NCBI RefSeq assembly: GCF_900103445.1
Contig: NZ_FNHS01000011.1
Span: forward strand, 124,001-188,000
Length of the DNA stretch: 64,000 bases
Reading direction: 5' to 3'
Source of the DNA: Methylobacterium phyllostachyos
GTDB taxonomy: Bacteria > Pseudomonadota > Alphaproteobacteria > Rhizobiales > Beijerinckiaceae
Each line of letters opens with the position of its first letter. Within the stretch, counting starts at the first letter, position 1. Below the pieces are notes generated by a model that was given only the letters and a program-made list of their open reading frames with translations, had not been told where the DNA came from and did not search any database. Positions 17,701-26,425 of this stretch are shown one piece after another. Made by a program: the position numbers and the translations under genes.

Positions 17701-20700
17701 GGCGGCGGAGGCGCCGAGCGCGGCGGCATGGGCGGCGCTGAGGATGCCGCCCGCGACCGTGGTGGCGCCGGTATAGGTGTTGGCGCCGGTGAGGATCGCG
17801 GTACCGGTGCCGGTCTTCGATAGGCCGTAGCCGTTACCGCGATCGCCGATGCTGCCCGTGATGGTCAGGGTGCCGCTGCCGCCGAGCGCGGCATTGCCGG
17901 CCAGCGTGATCGGGCCGGTGACCCCGGCCGTGCCGGTACCGGTGAGCGCGCCGATTCCGCCGGCGCCGGTGCCCGACAGCGTCAGGGCATTGGCGATCGT
18001 CACGCCGCCGACGTCCAGCGTGCCGCCGGGCGTGACGGCGGCGGCGGAGGTGCCGAGCGCGGCGGCATGGGCGGCGCTGAGGATGCCGCCCGCGACCGTG
18101 GTGGTGCCGGTATAGGTGTTGGCGCCGGCCAGGATCGTCGTGCCGGAGAGTTGGCTCACGCTGCCGGCACCGGTGATCCTCGGTGCGAAGGTGACGGGCG
18201 AGCCGTCCGGCTTGCCGGTGTGGTTGAACGTGATCGTGCCGGTGCCGGCGCCGAAATGCACCTCCCCGGCCGCCACCGTACCGGCGGCGACCGCCACCTG
18301 ACCCACCGCTGCGCCGATATTCAGCGTGCCGCTCACGCTCCGGCCCTTGGCGATGGTGAGGGTGCCGGTGCCGTCGGTCCCGACCGAGACGCTGCCCCCC
18401 GCCGCAACGGTGAGCGTACCGGTGCCGGCTTCGCCGACAAAGAGATCCCGGGTGCTGATCCAGCGAGAGCCCGTGCCGGTCACCAGAGCGGCGGCGGCCC
18501 CTCCGCCTTCGGAAGAGACATGGCCCGTCACGTCGGACAGCGTGCCGCCGGCCGCCACACGGAGGGTGCCACTATCGACATACGTGTTGGTGACCAGCGC
18601 GGTCTGGCCGGTCAGACTCCAGGTGCCGTCCCCTCGCTTGGACAGCATATTGACGTCGCGGATATTGCCCGACACCACACCGGTGCCCTGGCCACTCAGG
18701 ATCAGGTTGGGGTTCTGGACGCCGGCGATATCGCCGGACAGGGTGAGCGTGCCCGCATCCACACCGATCCGGCTGCGGTCGGTCAGCGTGATCGCCCCGG
18801 CATAGCTGTTGTCGCCCGAGAGGCTGCGCAGGGCGCCGCCATTGCCCACGCCCAACCCGGCGAGCGACAGCGCCTCGTTGCCCACCGCGATGCCGCCCTG
18901 CAGCGCCAGGGTCGCGCCCGAGACGACCGTGGTGCCGGTCGCCGCCGTGCCGTCGGCCGTGCCCAAAGCCGTCGCGTTCTGGATCGTGAGCGTGCCGCCC
19001 GAGACCGTGGTGGCGCCTGAATAGGTGCTGGCGCCCATGAAGGTCTGCACGCCGCCGGCGAAGGTCAGGCCGCCGGTGCCGACGACGCTTCCACCGTAGC
19101 TGCCGGTGCCGTTGGACAGGGCCAGGGTCTTGGTGCCCAGCGTGACGGTGCCGGCCTGGCCGGCGGCAGTATCGGACAAGCCAGCGATCGTGGCGCCACC
19201 GCCGGTGACGTTGGAGATGTCGAAAGTGCCGCCGGTGGCCAGCGCCACCCCGCTGGAGCTGGCGAGCGTGCCGGCGCCGCTCAGGGACAGCGTGCCGCCG
19301 GAGATCGTGGTGGTGCCGGTATAGGTGTTGGCGGCGGTGAGGATCGCGGTGCCGGTGCCGAGCTTCGACAGTCCATAGCCGTTGCCGCCGTCGCCGATGG
19401 CGCCTGAAACGGTCAGGGTACCGGCGCCGCCGAGCGCCGTGTTGCCGGCCAGCGTGATCGGGCCCGAGACCCCGGCCGTACCGGTTCCGGTGAGCGCGCC
19501 GATGCCGCCCGCGCCGGTGCCGGACAGCGTCAGGGTGTTGGCGAGGGTGACGCCGTTGACGTCGAGGGAGCCACCGGCCGTGACCGTCGTGGCTGAGGTG
19601 CCGAGAGCCGTGGCGTTGGCGGCGCTGAGCGTGCCGCCCGAGACCGTGGTGGTGCCGGAATAGGTGTTGGCGCCGGTCAGGATCGTGGTGCCGGCGAGAT
19701 CGCTGACCGTACCGGTTCCGGTGATCATCGGCGCGAAGGTGACGGCCGTTCCGTCCGGGTTGCCGGTATGATTGAACGTGATCGTGCCGGTGCCGGCGCC
19801 GAACGCCACCTTGCTCGCCTGCACCGTGCCGGCGACAACCGCCGGCTGCCCCGCGGCCGCACCGATGGCGAGCGTGCCGGTCGAGCCGCTCAGGGAGGCA
19901 ACCGACACGGTGCCCGTGCCATTGGCGCCGGCCGATACGAGGCCACCATCCGCCACCGTGAGCGTGCCGGTGCCACTACTGCCGACATTGAGAACATCGG
20001 TGTTGGTCCAGGTCGAGCCCGCCCCCGCCACCGTCGCCGCCCCGGATGAGCCTGAGAAGTGGCCGAGATAGCCGTACCCGTTCGACACCTGACCGCCCGC
20101 CTGGACGACGAGCGTGCCCGTGCCGACGGCGCCGACGTAGAGGTCACCGCTGTTGGTCCAGGTCGAGCCCAGCCCCGTCACTGTCGCCGCCCCGGATGAG
20201 TGGGGATCGGCGGCGAGGACGCTGTGATTGGCCGATACCCGGCCGCCGCCCTGGATGGCGAGCGCGCCCGTGCCGCTGTTGCCGACATAAAGGTTGCTGC
20301 TGTTGATCCAGGCCGAGCCGGTCCCCGAAACCGTCGCCGTCCCGGATGAGCCGGTGAAGTTGCCGAGGACGCCAGAGGTGTCCGACACCTGGCCACCGGC
20401 CTGGACAGCGAGCGTGCCCGTGCCGCTGTGGCCGACATAGAGGCTGTTGTTATTGGTCCAGGTCGAGCCCGTCCCGGTCACTGTCACCGTCCCGGACGAG
20501 GCGGCATCGTAACCGAGATAACCTCGGTAATTCGACGCGTGGCCGCCTTCGGCGACCGTCAGCGCACCGCCATTCACGCGGACATCGCCCGAGAGCGTGT
20601 CCTGCCCGGTCAGGGTCCAGCTGCCGGCCCCGTCCTTGGTGAGCCTGCCGATGTTACCGGCCAGCGCGCCCGTCACGCGGCCCGCGCCAGCCCCGCCCAG

Positions 20701-23700
20701 CGTCAGATCGCGGTCGCTCCCGGCGGCACCCGCGACCGCACCCGACAGGGCCAGGGTTCCGGCATCGACGTTGATCCGCGCGGCGTCGGTCAGCGTGATC
20801 GCGCCGGCGAAGCTGTTGGTGCCCGACACGCCGCGCAGGGCGCCGCCGTTGTCCACGCCCGTGCCGGCGAGCGACAGCGCCTCGTTGCCCACCGCGATCC
20901 CGCCCTGCAGCGTCAGGGTCGCACCGGAGGCGACCGTGGTGCCGTTGGCCGCCGTGCCGTCCGCCGCGCCAAGCGCCGTGGCGTTCTGGAGGGTGAGCGT
21001 GCCGCCCGAGACCATGGTGGCGCCGGTATAGGTGTTGGCTCCGGTCAGGATCGTGATGCCGGCGAGCTGGCTCACGCTGCCCGCACCGGTGATCGTCGGT
21101 GCGAAGGTGACGGCCGAACCGTCCGGGTTGCCAGTATGGTTGAACGTGATCGTGCCGGTGCCGCCGCCGAAATGCACCTCGCCGGCCGTGACCGTGCCGG
21201 CAGCAACCGCCGTCTCGCCCGCCGCGGAACCGATGTTGAGCGTGCCGCTCGAGTTGCTGCCTTTCGCCAGCGTCATCGTACCGGCACCGTTCGTTCCGAT
21301 CGACACGGTGCCGCCCGCCGCCACGGTGAGGATGCCGGTGCCGTTGATGTCACCGACGACGAGCGTGCTCCGGTTCGTCCACGTCGAGCCAGAGCCCGTC
21401 ACCGTCGCGGAAGCCGTCGTGGTGGTGTCGCTGCCAACGATGCCCCTGTCGCTCGCGACCGTGCCGCCCCCCTCCAGCCGCAGGGCTCCGCCGAATGCGT
21501 ACAGGAGGTCACTGAGGCTGCTCTTCCCGGTCAGCGTCCAGGTGCCGGCTCCGAGCTTGATGACGGTGCCGACATTCCGGATGTCGCCTGCGACGATACC
21601 GTCCCCAGCACCGCCCAGGTCCAGCTCGGCGCCGCCCGTGATCGGGCCCGACAGGGTCAGCCTGCCGGCATCCGCGCCGATCCTCGTGGTGCCGCTCAGG
21701 GTGATCGCCCCGGCATAACTGTTGATGCCGGAGACGTTGCACAGGGCACCGCAGGCGTTCAGGCTGTATCCGGTGAGCGACAGCGCCTCGTTGCCCACCG
21801 CGATGCCGCCCTGCAGCGCCAGGGTCGCGCCGTCGGCGACCGTCGTGCCGGTGGCCGCCGTGCCGTCCGCTGCGCCTAAAGCCGTCGCGTTCTGGATCGT
21901 GAGCGTCCCGGCCGACACCGTGGTGGCACCGGTATAGGTGTTTGCGCCCGTCAGGGTCAGGGTTCCGGTGCCCGCCTTGGTCAGGCTGCCGCTGCCGGAA
22001 ATAACCCCGGCGTAGCTCGACGCGTCGGTCCGGTTGAAGATCAGCGCGCCGCCATTGGCGATATCGGCCGCCAGCGATCCCGCGGTGGCGCCGTCGCCGA
22101 CCTGCAGCGTCGCCCCGGCCGCAACCGTGGCGACGTTCGCGTAGGTCTGGTCGTCCAGGAGCTTCCAGGTGCCGCCCTTGACCTTCAGCACCTCGAAATT
22201 GATCACGTTCGCCAGCGTGCCGGCGCCGGTCCCCGTCTCGGCCTTGTCCAGGTTGAGCGTGTCGGTGCCGGTGCCGCCGTCGATCCGGCCGGTGATCGAC
22301 GAGCCGGTGAAGAGATTGAGGGTGTCGTTGCCGCCCTCCAGGCTGATCGCCCGGCCGGTGTTGCCGGTGATCGTGCCGGAATTGGTCAGGGTGTCGTCGC
22401 CCTCGCCCATCTGGATCGCGGCGCCGTCACCTTGGATGAACCGCGCCGAGCCGGTGCCGGTGTAGCGCACGCCGTCCAGCGTGCCGACCGAGCCGCCGTC
22501 CACGCTGCCGCTCTGGAGGAGCACCACCGCGGTCGGATCCGGGATCGTGCCGTTGCCGATGATCGTGCCCTTATTGACGATCGTGTCGTTGTCGGCCGCG
22601 GTGCCGAGCTTGTTCTCCAGCCGGATCGCGTAGCCGTCCTTGCCCTCGATCGTGCCGCCGACCTCGTTGGTGATCGTGGTCGCGGCGACGCCGCTGCGGC
22701 TGTTATCGGGATTCGAGTCGTTGTTGACCACGATCCCGTACTTGGCGCCCGAGACCGTGCCGGAATTGGTGATGGTGCCGCCGCCGAGCGAGATGCCTTC
22801 GCTGTTGTTTTTCCGGCCGCCTTTGTCGTAGCCGCCGGCGCCGGTGCCCTTGATCGTGCCGGAATTGGTGATCGTGCCGGCGAAGTCGATATCGACCCCG
22901 TCGCCGTCGCCGTCGCCCGTACCGGAATAGGCCCCCTCGATCGTACCGTAATTCGTGACCGTACCGCCGGCATCCGAACCGACGCCCGAGCCGCTGCGGC
23001 CGGTGATGGTGGCGCCCGCCGCGTTGGTCACGGTGACGGAGCCGGCGCCGTTGTTGCCGCCCAGGGTGACGCCGTGGCGGGCGCCGGAGATCGTGCCGCT
23101 GTCCTTGTTGTTCACCGTCCCGGCGGTGGCGCCCTTGAAATCGATGCCGTCCGCCTTGTCGACGGCCAGACCATCCGTCCGGATCGTGCCGGAATTGTTG
23201 ATTGTCGCCCCCTGGCCGGGCCGGATCGCGTCGTCGCCGCCGGACGTGATCGTCCCGGTGGCGGCGTTGTTGATTGTGATCGTCGCGAGCCCGCTGGCAG
23301 CCTTATCGAAATCCAGGGCCTGCCCGAGGTTCGATGTCGTTTGCCTCGTCCCAGTCGATTGGATCGTCCCGGCATTGTTCACCGTGATGGTGCCGCCGGT
23401 CGGGTTGACGTTGATGCGAACCGCGTCGTCATCGGACGTGATGATCGCGTCCTTCTTGTTCTCCAGGGTCAGGCTGCGGTTGTTGGCGTCGCCCGAGGCG
23501 TCGATCGCCCGGCCGCCCGTCTTGGTCGACTCGATCGTGCCGGAATTGGTGATCTTCAAGTCGGTCGAGGCGTTGTTCCAGTCGATGGCCGCCTTCTTGT
23601 TGACCGACAGCTTGCCGCCAGCCTCGACCGTGACGGTATCCGTGCCCGACACCGTCTTGACTGCGGAGTCCTTCGTGTTCGCCGGCACCGGATAGTCGGT

Positions 23701-23781
23701 CGCGCAGGCTGGCGGAGTCCAAACCTCGGCGGACAGCGCCGCCAGCGCGGCGACACCGATGCGGACCTTACGCTGTTCCAA
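14749..23781 (-). CDS. Giant repeat-rich autotransporter (type Va secretion) adhesin-like protein
   Basis: This protein of about 3,010 aa is a classical autotransporter. A signal peptide (VRIGVAALAALSAEVW, ending near PACA) is followed by about 500 residues of degenerate NSGTI-type beta-helix repeats. A very long region of autotransporter-associated beta-strand repeats follows, with the motif GANTYTGATTVSGGTL recurring more than ten times. Embedded in it are several GSTWTN..LYVG-type units resembling the T5SS/PEP-CTERM-associated repeat, mainly near residues 1070-1280. The last 280 or so residues form the outer-membrane beta-barrel (from GYGLWGQAFGAFG) and end in the aromatic LSYRW expected for BAM recognition. 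The start is non-ATG: I favour TTG at 23779-23781, with GGGGGTG upstream; a TTG at 23841 would add 20 residues. The role is probably surface adhesion or biofilm, inferred from the family. Confidence 0.93.
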   Translation of the reverse strand: MEQRKVRIGVAALAALSAEVWTPPACATDYPVPANTKDSAVKTVSGTDTVTVEAGGKLSVNKKAAIDWNNASTDLKITNSGTIESTKTGGRAIDASGDANNRSLTLENKKDAIITSDDDAVRINVNPTGGTITVNNAGTIQSTGTRQTTSNLGQALDFDKAASGLATITINNAATGTITSGGDDAIRPGQGATINNSGTIRTDGLAVDKADGIDFKGATAGTVNNKDSGTISGARHGVTLGGNNGAGSVTVTNAAGATITGRSGSGVGSDAGGTVTNYGTIEGAYSGTGDGDGDGVDIDFAGTITNSGTIKGTGAGGYDKGGRKNNSEGISLGGGTITNSGTVSGAKYGIVVNNDSNPDNSRSGVAATTITNEVGGTIEGKDGYAIRLENKLGTAADNDTIVNKGTIIGNGTIPDPTAVVLLQSGSVDGGSVGTLDGVRYTGTGSARFIQGDGAAIQMGEGDDTLTNSGTITGNTGRAISLEGGNDTLNLFTGSSITGRIDGGTGTDTLNLDKAETGTGAGTLANVINFEVLKVKGGTWKLLDDQTYANVATVAAGATLQVGDGATAGSLAADIANGGALIFNRTDASSYAGVISGSGSLTKAGTGTLTLTGANTYTGATTVSAGTLTIQNATALGAADGTAATGTTVADGATLALQGGIAVGNEALSLTGYSLNACGALCNVSGINSYAGAITLSGTTRIGADAGRLTLSGPITGGAELDLGGAGDGIVAGDIRNVGTVIKLGAGTWTLTGKSSLSDLLYAFGGALRLEGGGTVASDRGIVGSDTTTTASATVTGSGSTWTNRSTLVVGDINGTGILTVAAGGTVSIGTNGAGTMTLAKGSNSSGTLNIGSAAGETAVAAGTVTAGEVHFGGGTGTITFNHTGNPDGSAVTFAPTITGAGSVSQLAGITILTGANTYTGATMVSGGTLTLQNATALGAADGTAANGTTVASGATLTLQGGIAVGNEALSLAGTGVDNGGALRGVSGTNSFAGAITLTDAARINVDAGTLALSGAVAGAAGSDRDLTLGGAGAGRVTGALAGNIGRLTKDGAGSWTLTGQDTLSGDVRVNGGALTVAEGGHASNYRGYLGYDAASSGTVTVTGTGSTWTNNNSLYVGHSGTGTLAVQAGGQVSDTSGVLGNFTGSSGTATVSGTGSAWINSSNLYVGNSGTGALAIQGGGRVSANHSVLAADPHSSGAATVTGLGSTWTNSGDLYVGAVGTGTLVVQAGGQVSNGYGYLGHFSGSSGAATVAGAGSTWTNTDVLNVGSSGTGTLTVADGGLVSAGANGTGTVSVASLSGSTGTLAIGAAAGQPAVVAGTVQASKVAFGAGTGTITFNHTGNPDGTAVTFAPMITGTGTVSDLAGTTILTGANTYSGTTTVSGGTLSAANATALGTSATTVTAGGSLDVNGVTLANTLTLSGTGAGGIGALTGTGTAGVSGPITLAGNTALGGAGTLTVSGAIGDGGNGYGLSKLGTGTAILTAANTYTGTTTISGGTLSLSGAGTLASSSGVALATGGTFDISNVTGGGATIAGLSDTAAGQAGTVTLGTKTLALSNGTGSYGGSVVGTGGLTFAGGVQTFMGASTYSGATTVSGGTLTIQNATALGTADGTAATGTTVVSGATLALQGGIAVGNEALSLAGLGVGNGGALRSLSGDNSYAGAITLTDRSRIGVDAGTLTLSGDIAGVQNPNLILSGQGTGVVSGNIRDVNMLSKRGDGTWSLTGQTALVTNTYVDSGTLRVAAGGTLSDVTGHVSSEGGGAAAALVTGTGSRWISTRDLFVGEAGTGTLTVAAGGSVSVGTDGTGTLTIAKGRSVSGTLNIGAAVGQVAVAAGTVAAGEVHFGAGTGTITFNHTGKPDGSPVTFAPRITGAGSVSQLSGTTILAGANTYTGTTTVAGGILSAAHAAALGTSAAAVTPGGTLDVGGVTIANALTLSGTGAGGIGALTGTGTAGVTGPITLAGNAALGGSGTLTITGSIGDRGNGYGLSKTGTGTAILTGANTYTGATTVAGGILSAAHAAALGASAAAVTPGGTLDVNGVTLANALTLSGTGAGGIGALTGTGTAGVMGTVTLAGDAALGGSGTLTVAGSIGDRGAGYSLSKTGTGTAILTAANTYTGTTTISGGTLSLSGAGTLGSAGATTTIAGATSVLDLGGTHQTQAAVSLSQGATLQNGVLAAPVTSTGGILARISGAATLTTTGGTTVTTANTYTGATTVGDGSVLKAGGAGGFSAASTYTLAGSGTLDLAGAANTVGALASASPTATVTSSAGSPAVLTVAGVSASRFAGTIRDGAGPLGLTLAGDTLTLTGTNTYTGATTIGRGATLRLGDGGTAGAIAATSGVANDGALVFDRADAVSFAPAISGSGSLTQAGSGTTVLTGRNTYTGATTISGGTLQIDGVLAASEVTVRRGGTLAGSGKIGDPLIEAGGRLAPGSAAAIGTLAIHGPLTFTAGSFYTVKVTPTANDRAAVTGPVTIQGGTVQVLAGAGTYTPALRYILLTATGGVTGQFSNLETTSNLAFLTPSLAYDGSSVALGFAQTAPIASVATTPNQGGLAQALNGAGPIVTTTAPAPPAGSPPKAAAISGLAAGAVPTVSPPATITTRVSPAGTITTTVSTATGTTTVDASPAAQVATAVLNQTAPGAVQALNSLSGEIQASAVSARAQAALAVQGTLLEHLRFGTGPTRGLSLSGAVGQRFAPGTTLPAGYAALTPEEPAPGLVAVRPLAPGYGLWGQAFGAFGSTEATRNAARLTRQTGGFVLGAETGPGVLAGGLGDWRAGVAAGYGFTQFDVSARQSSGRIESGFGAAYASGALGAVQVRLGAVYGGDALDTHRTVLFPGFSQAISGRAGGTTLQGFGEVGYRIGEAARYVEPFVGAAALRLHGDGFSETGGSAALGVFGRSYWVETATAGVQAQAVVADLFGGAGPLMARGLIGYRRAFGDVTPAALVAFRGGGTAFRTAGAPLAEDAAVASAGLDWEVAPGTLVGLAYDGQIGRRAQDHAVKGSLSYRW
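17430..18120. repeat. About 340-bp tandem repeats within the autotransporter gene
   Basis: The segment around GGTATAGGTGTTGGCG recurs at about 17430, 17771 and 18110, so two nearly identical units of about 340 bases lie head to tail. A related unit starts near 19319 and ends near 19661. Each encodes about 113 residues containing one GANTYTG strand motif and one GTLTVSGSIGD-type segment. Such units can expand or contract by recombination and change passenger length. Confidence 0.75.
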
Positions 23782-23889
23782 GATAAAACACCCCCGTACC
23801 AGCCGCCGCGTTAGGTCGACATGATGACAAATGCGCGACAATCCGAGATTTTATCTTGACAAATACCAATTACATCGAAAAAACTGGCG

Positions 23890-23919
23890 AAATTATCCTG
23901 ATTGATCGATAGCGACCAA
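23890..23919 (-). promoter_or_regulatory. Candidate promoter of the autotransporter gene
   Basis: On the minus strand, TTGGTC (23914-23919) and TAATTT (23890-23895) are separated by 18 bases and resemble -35 and -10 boxes. They lie in an unusually AT-rich block (about 23820-23945) roughly 110 bases before the start codon. ATTGGTA and TACCAAT motifs on either side could be operator half-sites. This is pattern-based only. Confidence 0.35.
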
Positions 23920-23945
23920 ATACTATTGGTATTATAACTTGCTAG

Positions 23946-24885
23946 ATATGTATCCAGATGGGGTGGGTGGCCCGACGCTGGTGGCATCGGGCAGCGCGGG
24001 ACCACCTGCCCGGCGGGTTCGCCGTTCAGGATCTGCCGGATACGCCGGGTCTGGTAGGCCAGCATCGCGAGCGAGAAATGGCTCCGCTCGGATGAAGGGA
24101 ACCGGCATCGTCCGCCCGGATCGGGCGACGCTCAATCAAGGCGGGACGCTCGGATCAACACGCAGATCTCGAAGCTGCTACCCATCCCGCACGGGTTGGT
24201 TCGTTCAACCACCCGACCCCGTCGCCGGCAACGCCGTCGTTGGTTCTCCGCGCCGCTCACTCAGATCGCCGCGGCGGCTCGAACACCTTCGGAAGATTTC
24301 CGTTGCCTCTTCACGCACCGCCCCATGCGAAGCGGATCAAAAAGGTCCACGGGAGCTTTGCATCGGCTTGACCGACAAACATCGTCCTCAGGGGCCGACA
24401 CACGCGCTGCACACCCAAGATCCGCAGTGAGCAATATCAAGGATCTAAAGGGGCGTGCGCGGACGAACTTCGGCTACCGGCACACTTTGTGTGCGCGCAG
24501 GACGTTTGTCGGCAGGCGCGGGTCGTGTGTCGGCCTGGGCGCGCGAAGTGTGTCGGCGCGCGTCCAGGCCTGCCTCATCATGGAACGCCGATCCCAGTCC
24601 ATCCGAGCCTGAAGCGGCCCACCGCGCCGTCGTCATCCAACTGATCGGCGCTGGCGAACAGGAACACCGCGTTGTGACACAGCCTCAACCCAACGCGGTC
24701 GGACAAGCAGCGACGAGGGCTGCCCGAACGCGGACATAGGCTGGGGAGAAGTTTGGCGACGCAAATTGACCCGTCGCGGCAGCCTCGCATCGCCAAGGTC
24801 CGCGCCGTCAGGGACGGGTATCTGCAGCTGCTGGCCGTGAGTACGAGCTCGATGCATCCGGAACGCGTTGAGCTGCGTCCCGGCG
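23946..24885. other. Gene-free spacer of about 940 bases with repeat remnants
   Basis: No open frame here has a credible start, ribosome site or family similarity. Its composition is less uniform than that of the neighbouring genes. It contains the right copy of the 45-bp repeat and, just before that, related GTTTGTCGGC and, inverted, GCCGACACACGCG motifs near 24390-24515. It may be the residue of a decayed mobile element, but no transposase fragment is recognisable. Confidence 0.4.
24516..24560 (+). repeat. 45-bp direct repeat, right copy
   Basis: This copy matches 14394-14438 except at two positions (A to G and G to T). It is part of a small array: units ending TTTGTCGGC, TGTGTCGGC and TGTGTCGGC are spaced about 23-27 bases apart between 24490 and 24560. 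Regularly spaced subrepeats of this kind resemble the multi-site ends bound by some transposases. Confidence 0.65.
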
Positions 24886-25602
24886 CTATAAAGCCGCCCG
24901 GCCGATCGAGGCACCGCCATCGACGTAGAGGGTCTGCCCCGTCATGAACGCCGCCTCGTCCGACATCAGGAACGCGATGGCTGCTGCGATCTCCTCCGGC
25001 CGTCCGAAGCGGCCCATCGGCACGCCGGCGAGGTAGCGCGTCTCGCCCGCGCTGCCCGGTGGGTTGTTGGCCCGGAACAGCTCGGTCTCGGTCGGCCCCG
25101 GCGCCACCGCGTTGACGGTGATCCCTGTCACGGCGAGTTCGAGCGCCCAGGAACGGGTGAAGCTGACGAGCGCCGCCTTCGCGGCCGCGTAGGCCGTGCG
25201 CTCCACGCTGCCGAGCACGGTCAGGCTGGCGATGTTGACGACCCGGCCCCAGCCGCGCTGGCGCATGGCCGGCAACAGGGCCTGCACGGTCTGGACCGCC
25301 GGATGGAGGTTGACGCGCAGGACCTCGTCCAGCGCGGGGATCTCGACCGCCCCGAGCCGCTGCGGCCGCACCAGTCCGACATTGTTGACCACGCCGTCGA
25401 AGGCGAAGCGTCCGGTGAGGTCGGCGAGGACCGCGTCGGTGGCGTCGCCGTCGGCGAGGTCGACCGGCACGAGCGTGCCGGGGAAGCCGTCGAGACCGCG
25501 GCGCGCGAGGCCGACGACGTGGTGGCCCTCACCGGCCAGACGATGGGCCAGCGCCAGCCCGATGCCCTTGCTGGCACCGGTCACGAGATAGGTTCTGGAC
25601 AT
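24886..25602 (-). CDS. SDR-family oxidoreductase
   Basis: This 238-aa classical short-chain dehydrogenase/reductase has the NAD(P)-binding motif TGASKGIG at the N-terminus and NNVG in place of the usual NNAG. The catalytic residues are the Ser in VVNIASLTVLGS and YAAAK (Tyr and Lys). The C-terminal part has the usual PGPTETEL and MTGQTLYVDGG. The ATG at 25600-25602 is preceded by CAGGAGA at good distance; upstream codons in the open frame are not needed. It follows the peroxiredoxin-like gene by 28 bases and is probably co-transcribed, opposite a LysR gene. The substrate is unknown; many LysR-linked SDRs reduce reactive carbonyls or quinones. Confidence 0.92.
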   Translation of the reverse strand: MSRTYLVTGASKGIGLALAHRLAGEGHHVVGLARRGLDGFPGTLVPVDLADGDATDAVLADLTGRFAFDGVVNNVGLVRPQRLGAVEIPALDEVLRVNLHPAVQTVQALLPAMRQRGWGRVVNIASLTVLGSVERTAYAAAKAALVSFTRSWALELAVTGITVNAVAPGPTETELFRANNPPGSAGETRYLAGVPMGRFGRPEEIAAAIAFLMSDEAAFMTGQTLYVDGGASIGRAAL

Positions 25603-25630
25603 TTCGGAATCTCCTGGCATCCGTGCTCGA

Positions 25631-26305
25631 TCAGGCGGGGACGGAAGCCGCGCGGCGGAGCGCCGGCAGCATGTCCGCGGGCTCGGGTCGGCGGGTGTAG
25701 TCCGGGTTCACCTCGGCGTAGAGGATCACGCCGTCCCGCCCGACGACGAAGCGCCCGGGCATCGGCAGCGTCCAGCTCGCGTCGCCGTTGAACGCCGGCA
25801 GATCGTTCTTCAGGCTCTTGTAGAGATCGACCAGATAATCGGGCAGCGCGAAGCGCAGGCCGAACGCAGCCGCGACGGCGTTGTGCGGATCCGACAGGAT
25901 CGGGAAGCCGACCGCGTTCTGACGGACCGATTTGCGGCTGTTGGCCGCCGTCTGCGGCGAGACGGCGACAAGGCTCGCCCCGAGCGCCGCGAACCGTGGC
26001 AGCGTCTCCTGGAGCGCCTGCAGCTCCATGTTGCAGTAGGGGCACCATACGCCGCGGTAGAAGCTGATCACGAGCGGCCCGCGCGCCAGCAGGTCAGCGG
26101 ACGAGACGGGCTGGCCGTCCGGGTCGTTGAGCGTGAACGCCGGCGCTCGGTCGCCAGCCCTGAGGGCGCGGCTCGCGGCGCCGGAGGCGATCAGCTCCGC
26201 GGTCGCCCGGTGCATCGTTGCGATGACCGAGGGTGGGACGCTGTAGGGCGGCTTGCCGGCCTCAAAGCCGGACTTGAATGCGTCGAGCTTGGATTGCAGG
26301 GTCAT
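25631..26305 (-). CDS. Peroxiredoxin-like thiol oxidoreductase (AhpC/TSA fold)
   Basis: The 224-aa protein has a thioredoxin fold of the AhpC/TSA (redoxin) type. The active site reads YRGVWCPYCNMELQALQ, a CxxC at the position of the peroxidatic cysteine. It is preceded by the family opening GDRAPAFTLNDPDGQPVS. An N-terminal extension of about 50 residues is typical of the larger peroxiredoxin-like proteins. No signal peptide is seen, so it is cytoplasmic. The start is the ATG at 26303-26305; a much longer open frame continues upstream across the LysR gene, but it is antisense shadow. It probably reduces peroxides and fits a stress-response pair with the SDR. Confidence 0.9.
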   Translation of the reverse strand: MTLQSKLDAFKSGFEAGKPPYSVPPSVIATMHRATAELIASGAASRALRAGDRAPAFTLNDPDGQPVSSADLLARGPLVISFYRGVWCPYCNMELQALQETLPRFAALGASLVAVSPQTAANSRKSVRQNAVGFPILSDPHNAVAAAFGLRFALPDYLVDLYKSLKNDLPAFNGDASWTLPMPGRFVVGRDGVILYAEVNPDYTRRPEPADMLPALRRAASVPA

Positions 26306-26425
26306 GGCGCGGGCTCCGGAGACATCGCCGAGGCGACGCGGTGAAGACGGCCGGAGTGATGCGCCGCCAACAATGGACAGGGCAGGCAGCCCGGGGCGAT
26401 AACGCTCATTCCAGGGAGGAATGGC

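Noticed and set aside
17430..21000. Regularly spaced repeats considered as a possible CRISPR array
   Set aside because: The repeats are coding, in frame with beta-strand motifs, too long and too variable in spacing for CRISPR, and no cas gene is present.
20428..21879. Plus-strand frame within the autotransporter gene
   Set aside because: Mirrors the repeats of the minus-strand passenger; composition is that of a shadow frame.
24487..24560. Subrepeat array considered as the end of an intact insertion sequence
   Set aside because: No transposase frame or matching inverted end was found nearby, so only a remnant can be suggested.
24753..24947. Short + strand frame (64 codons) before the SDR gene end
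   Set aside because: No ribosome site or domain, and its end overlaps the SDR coding region antisense.
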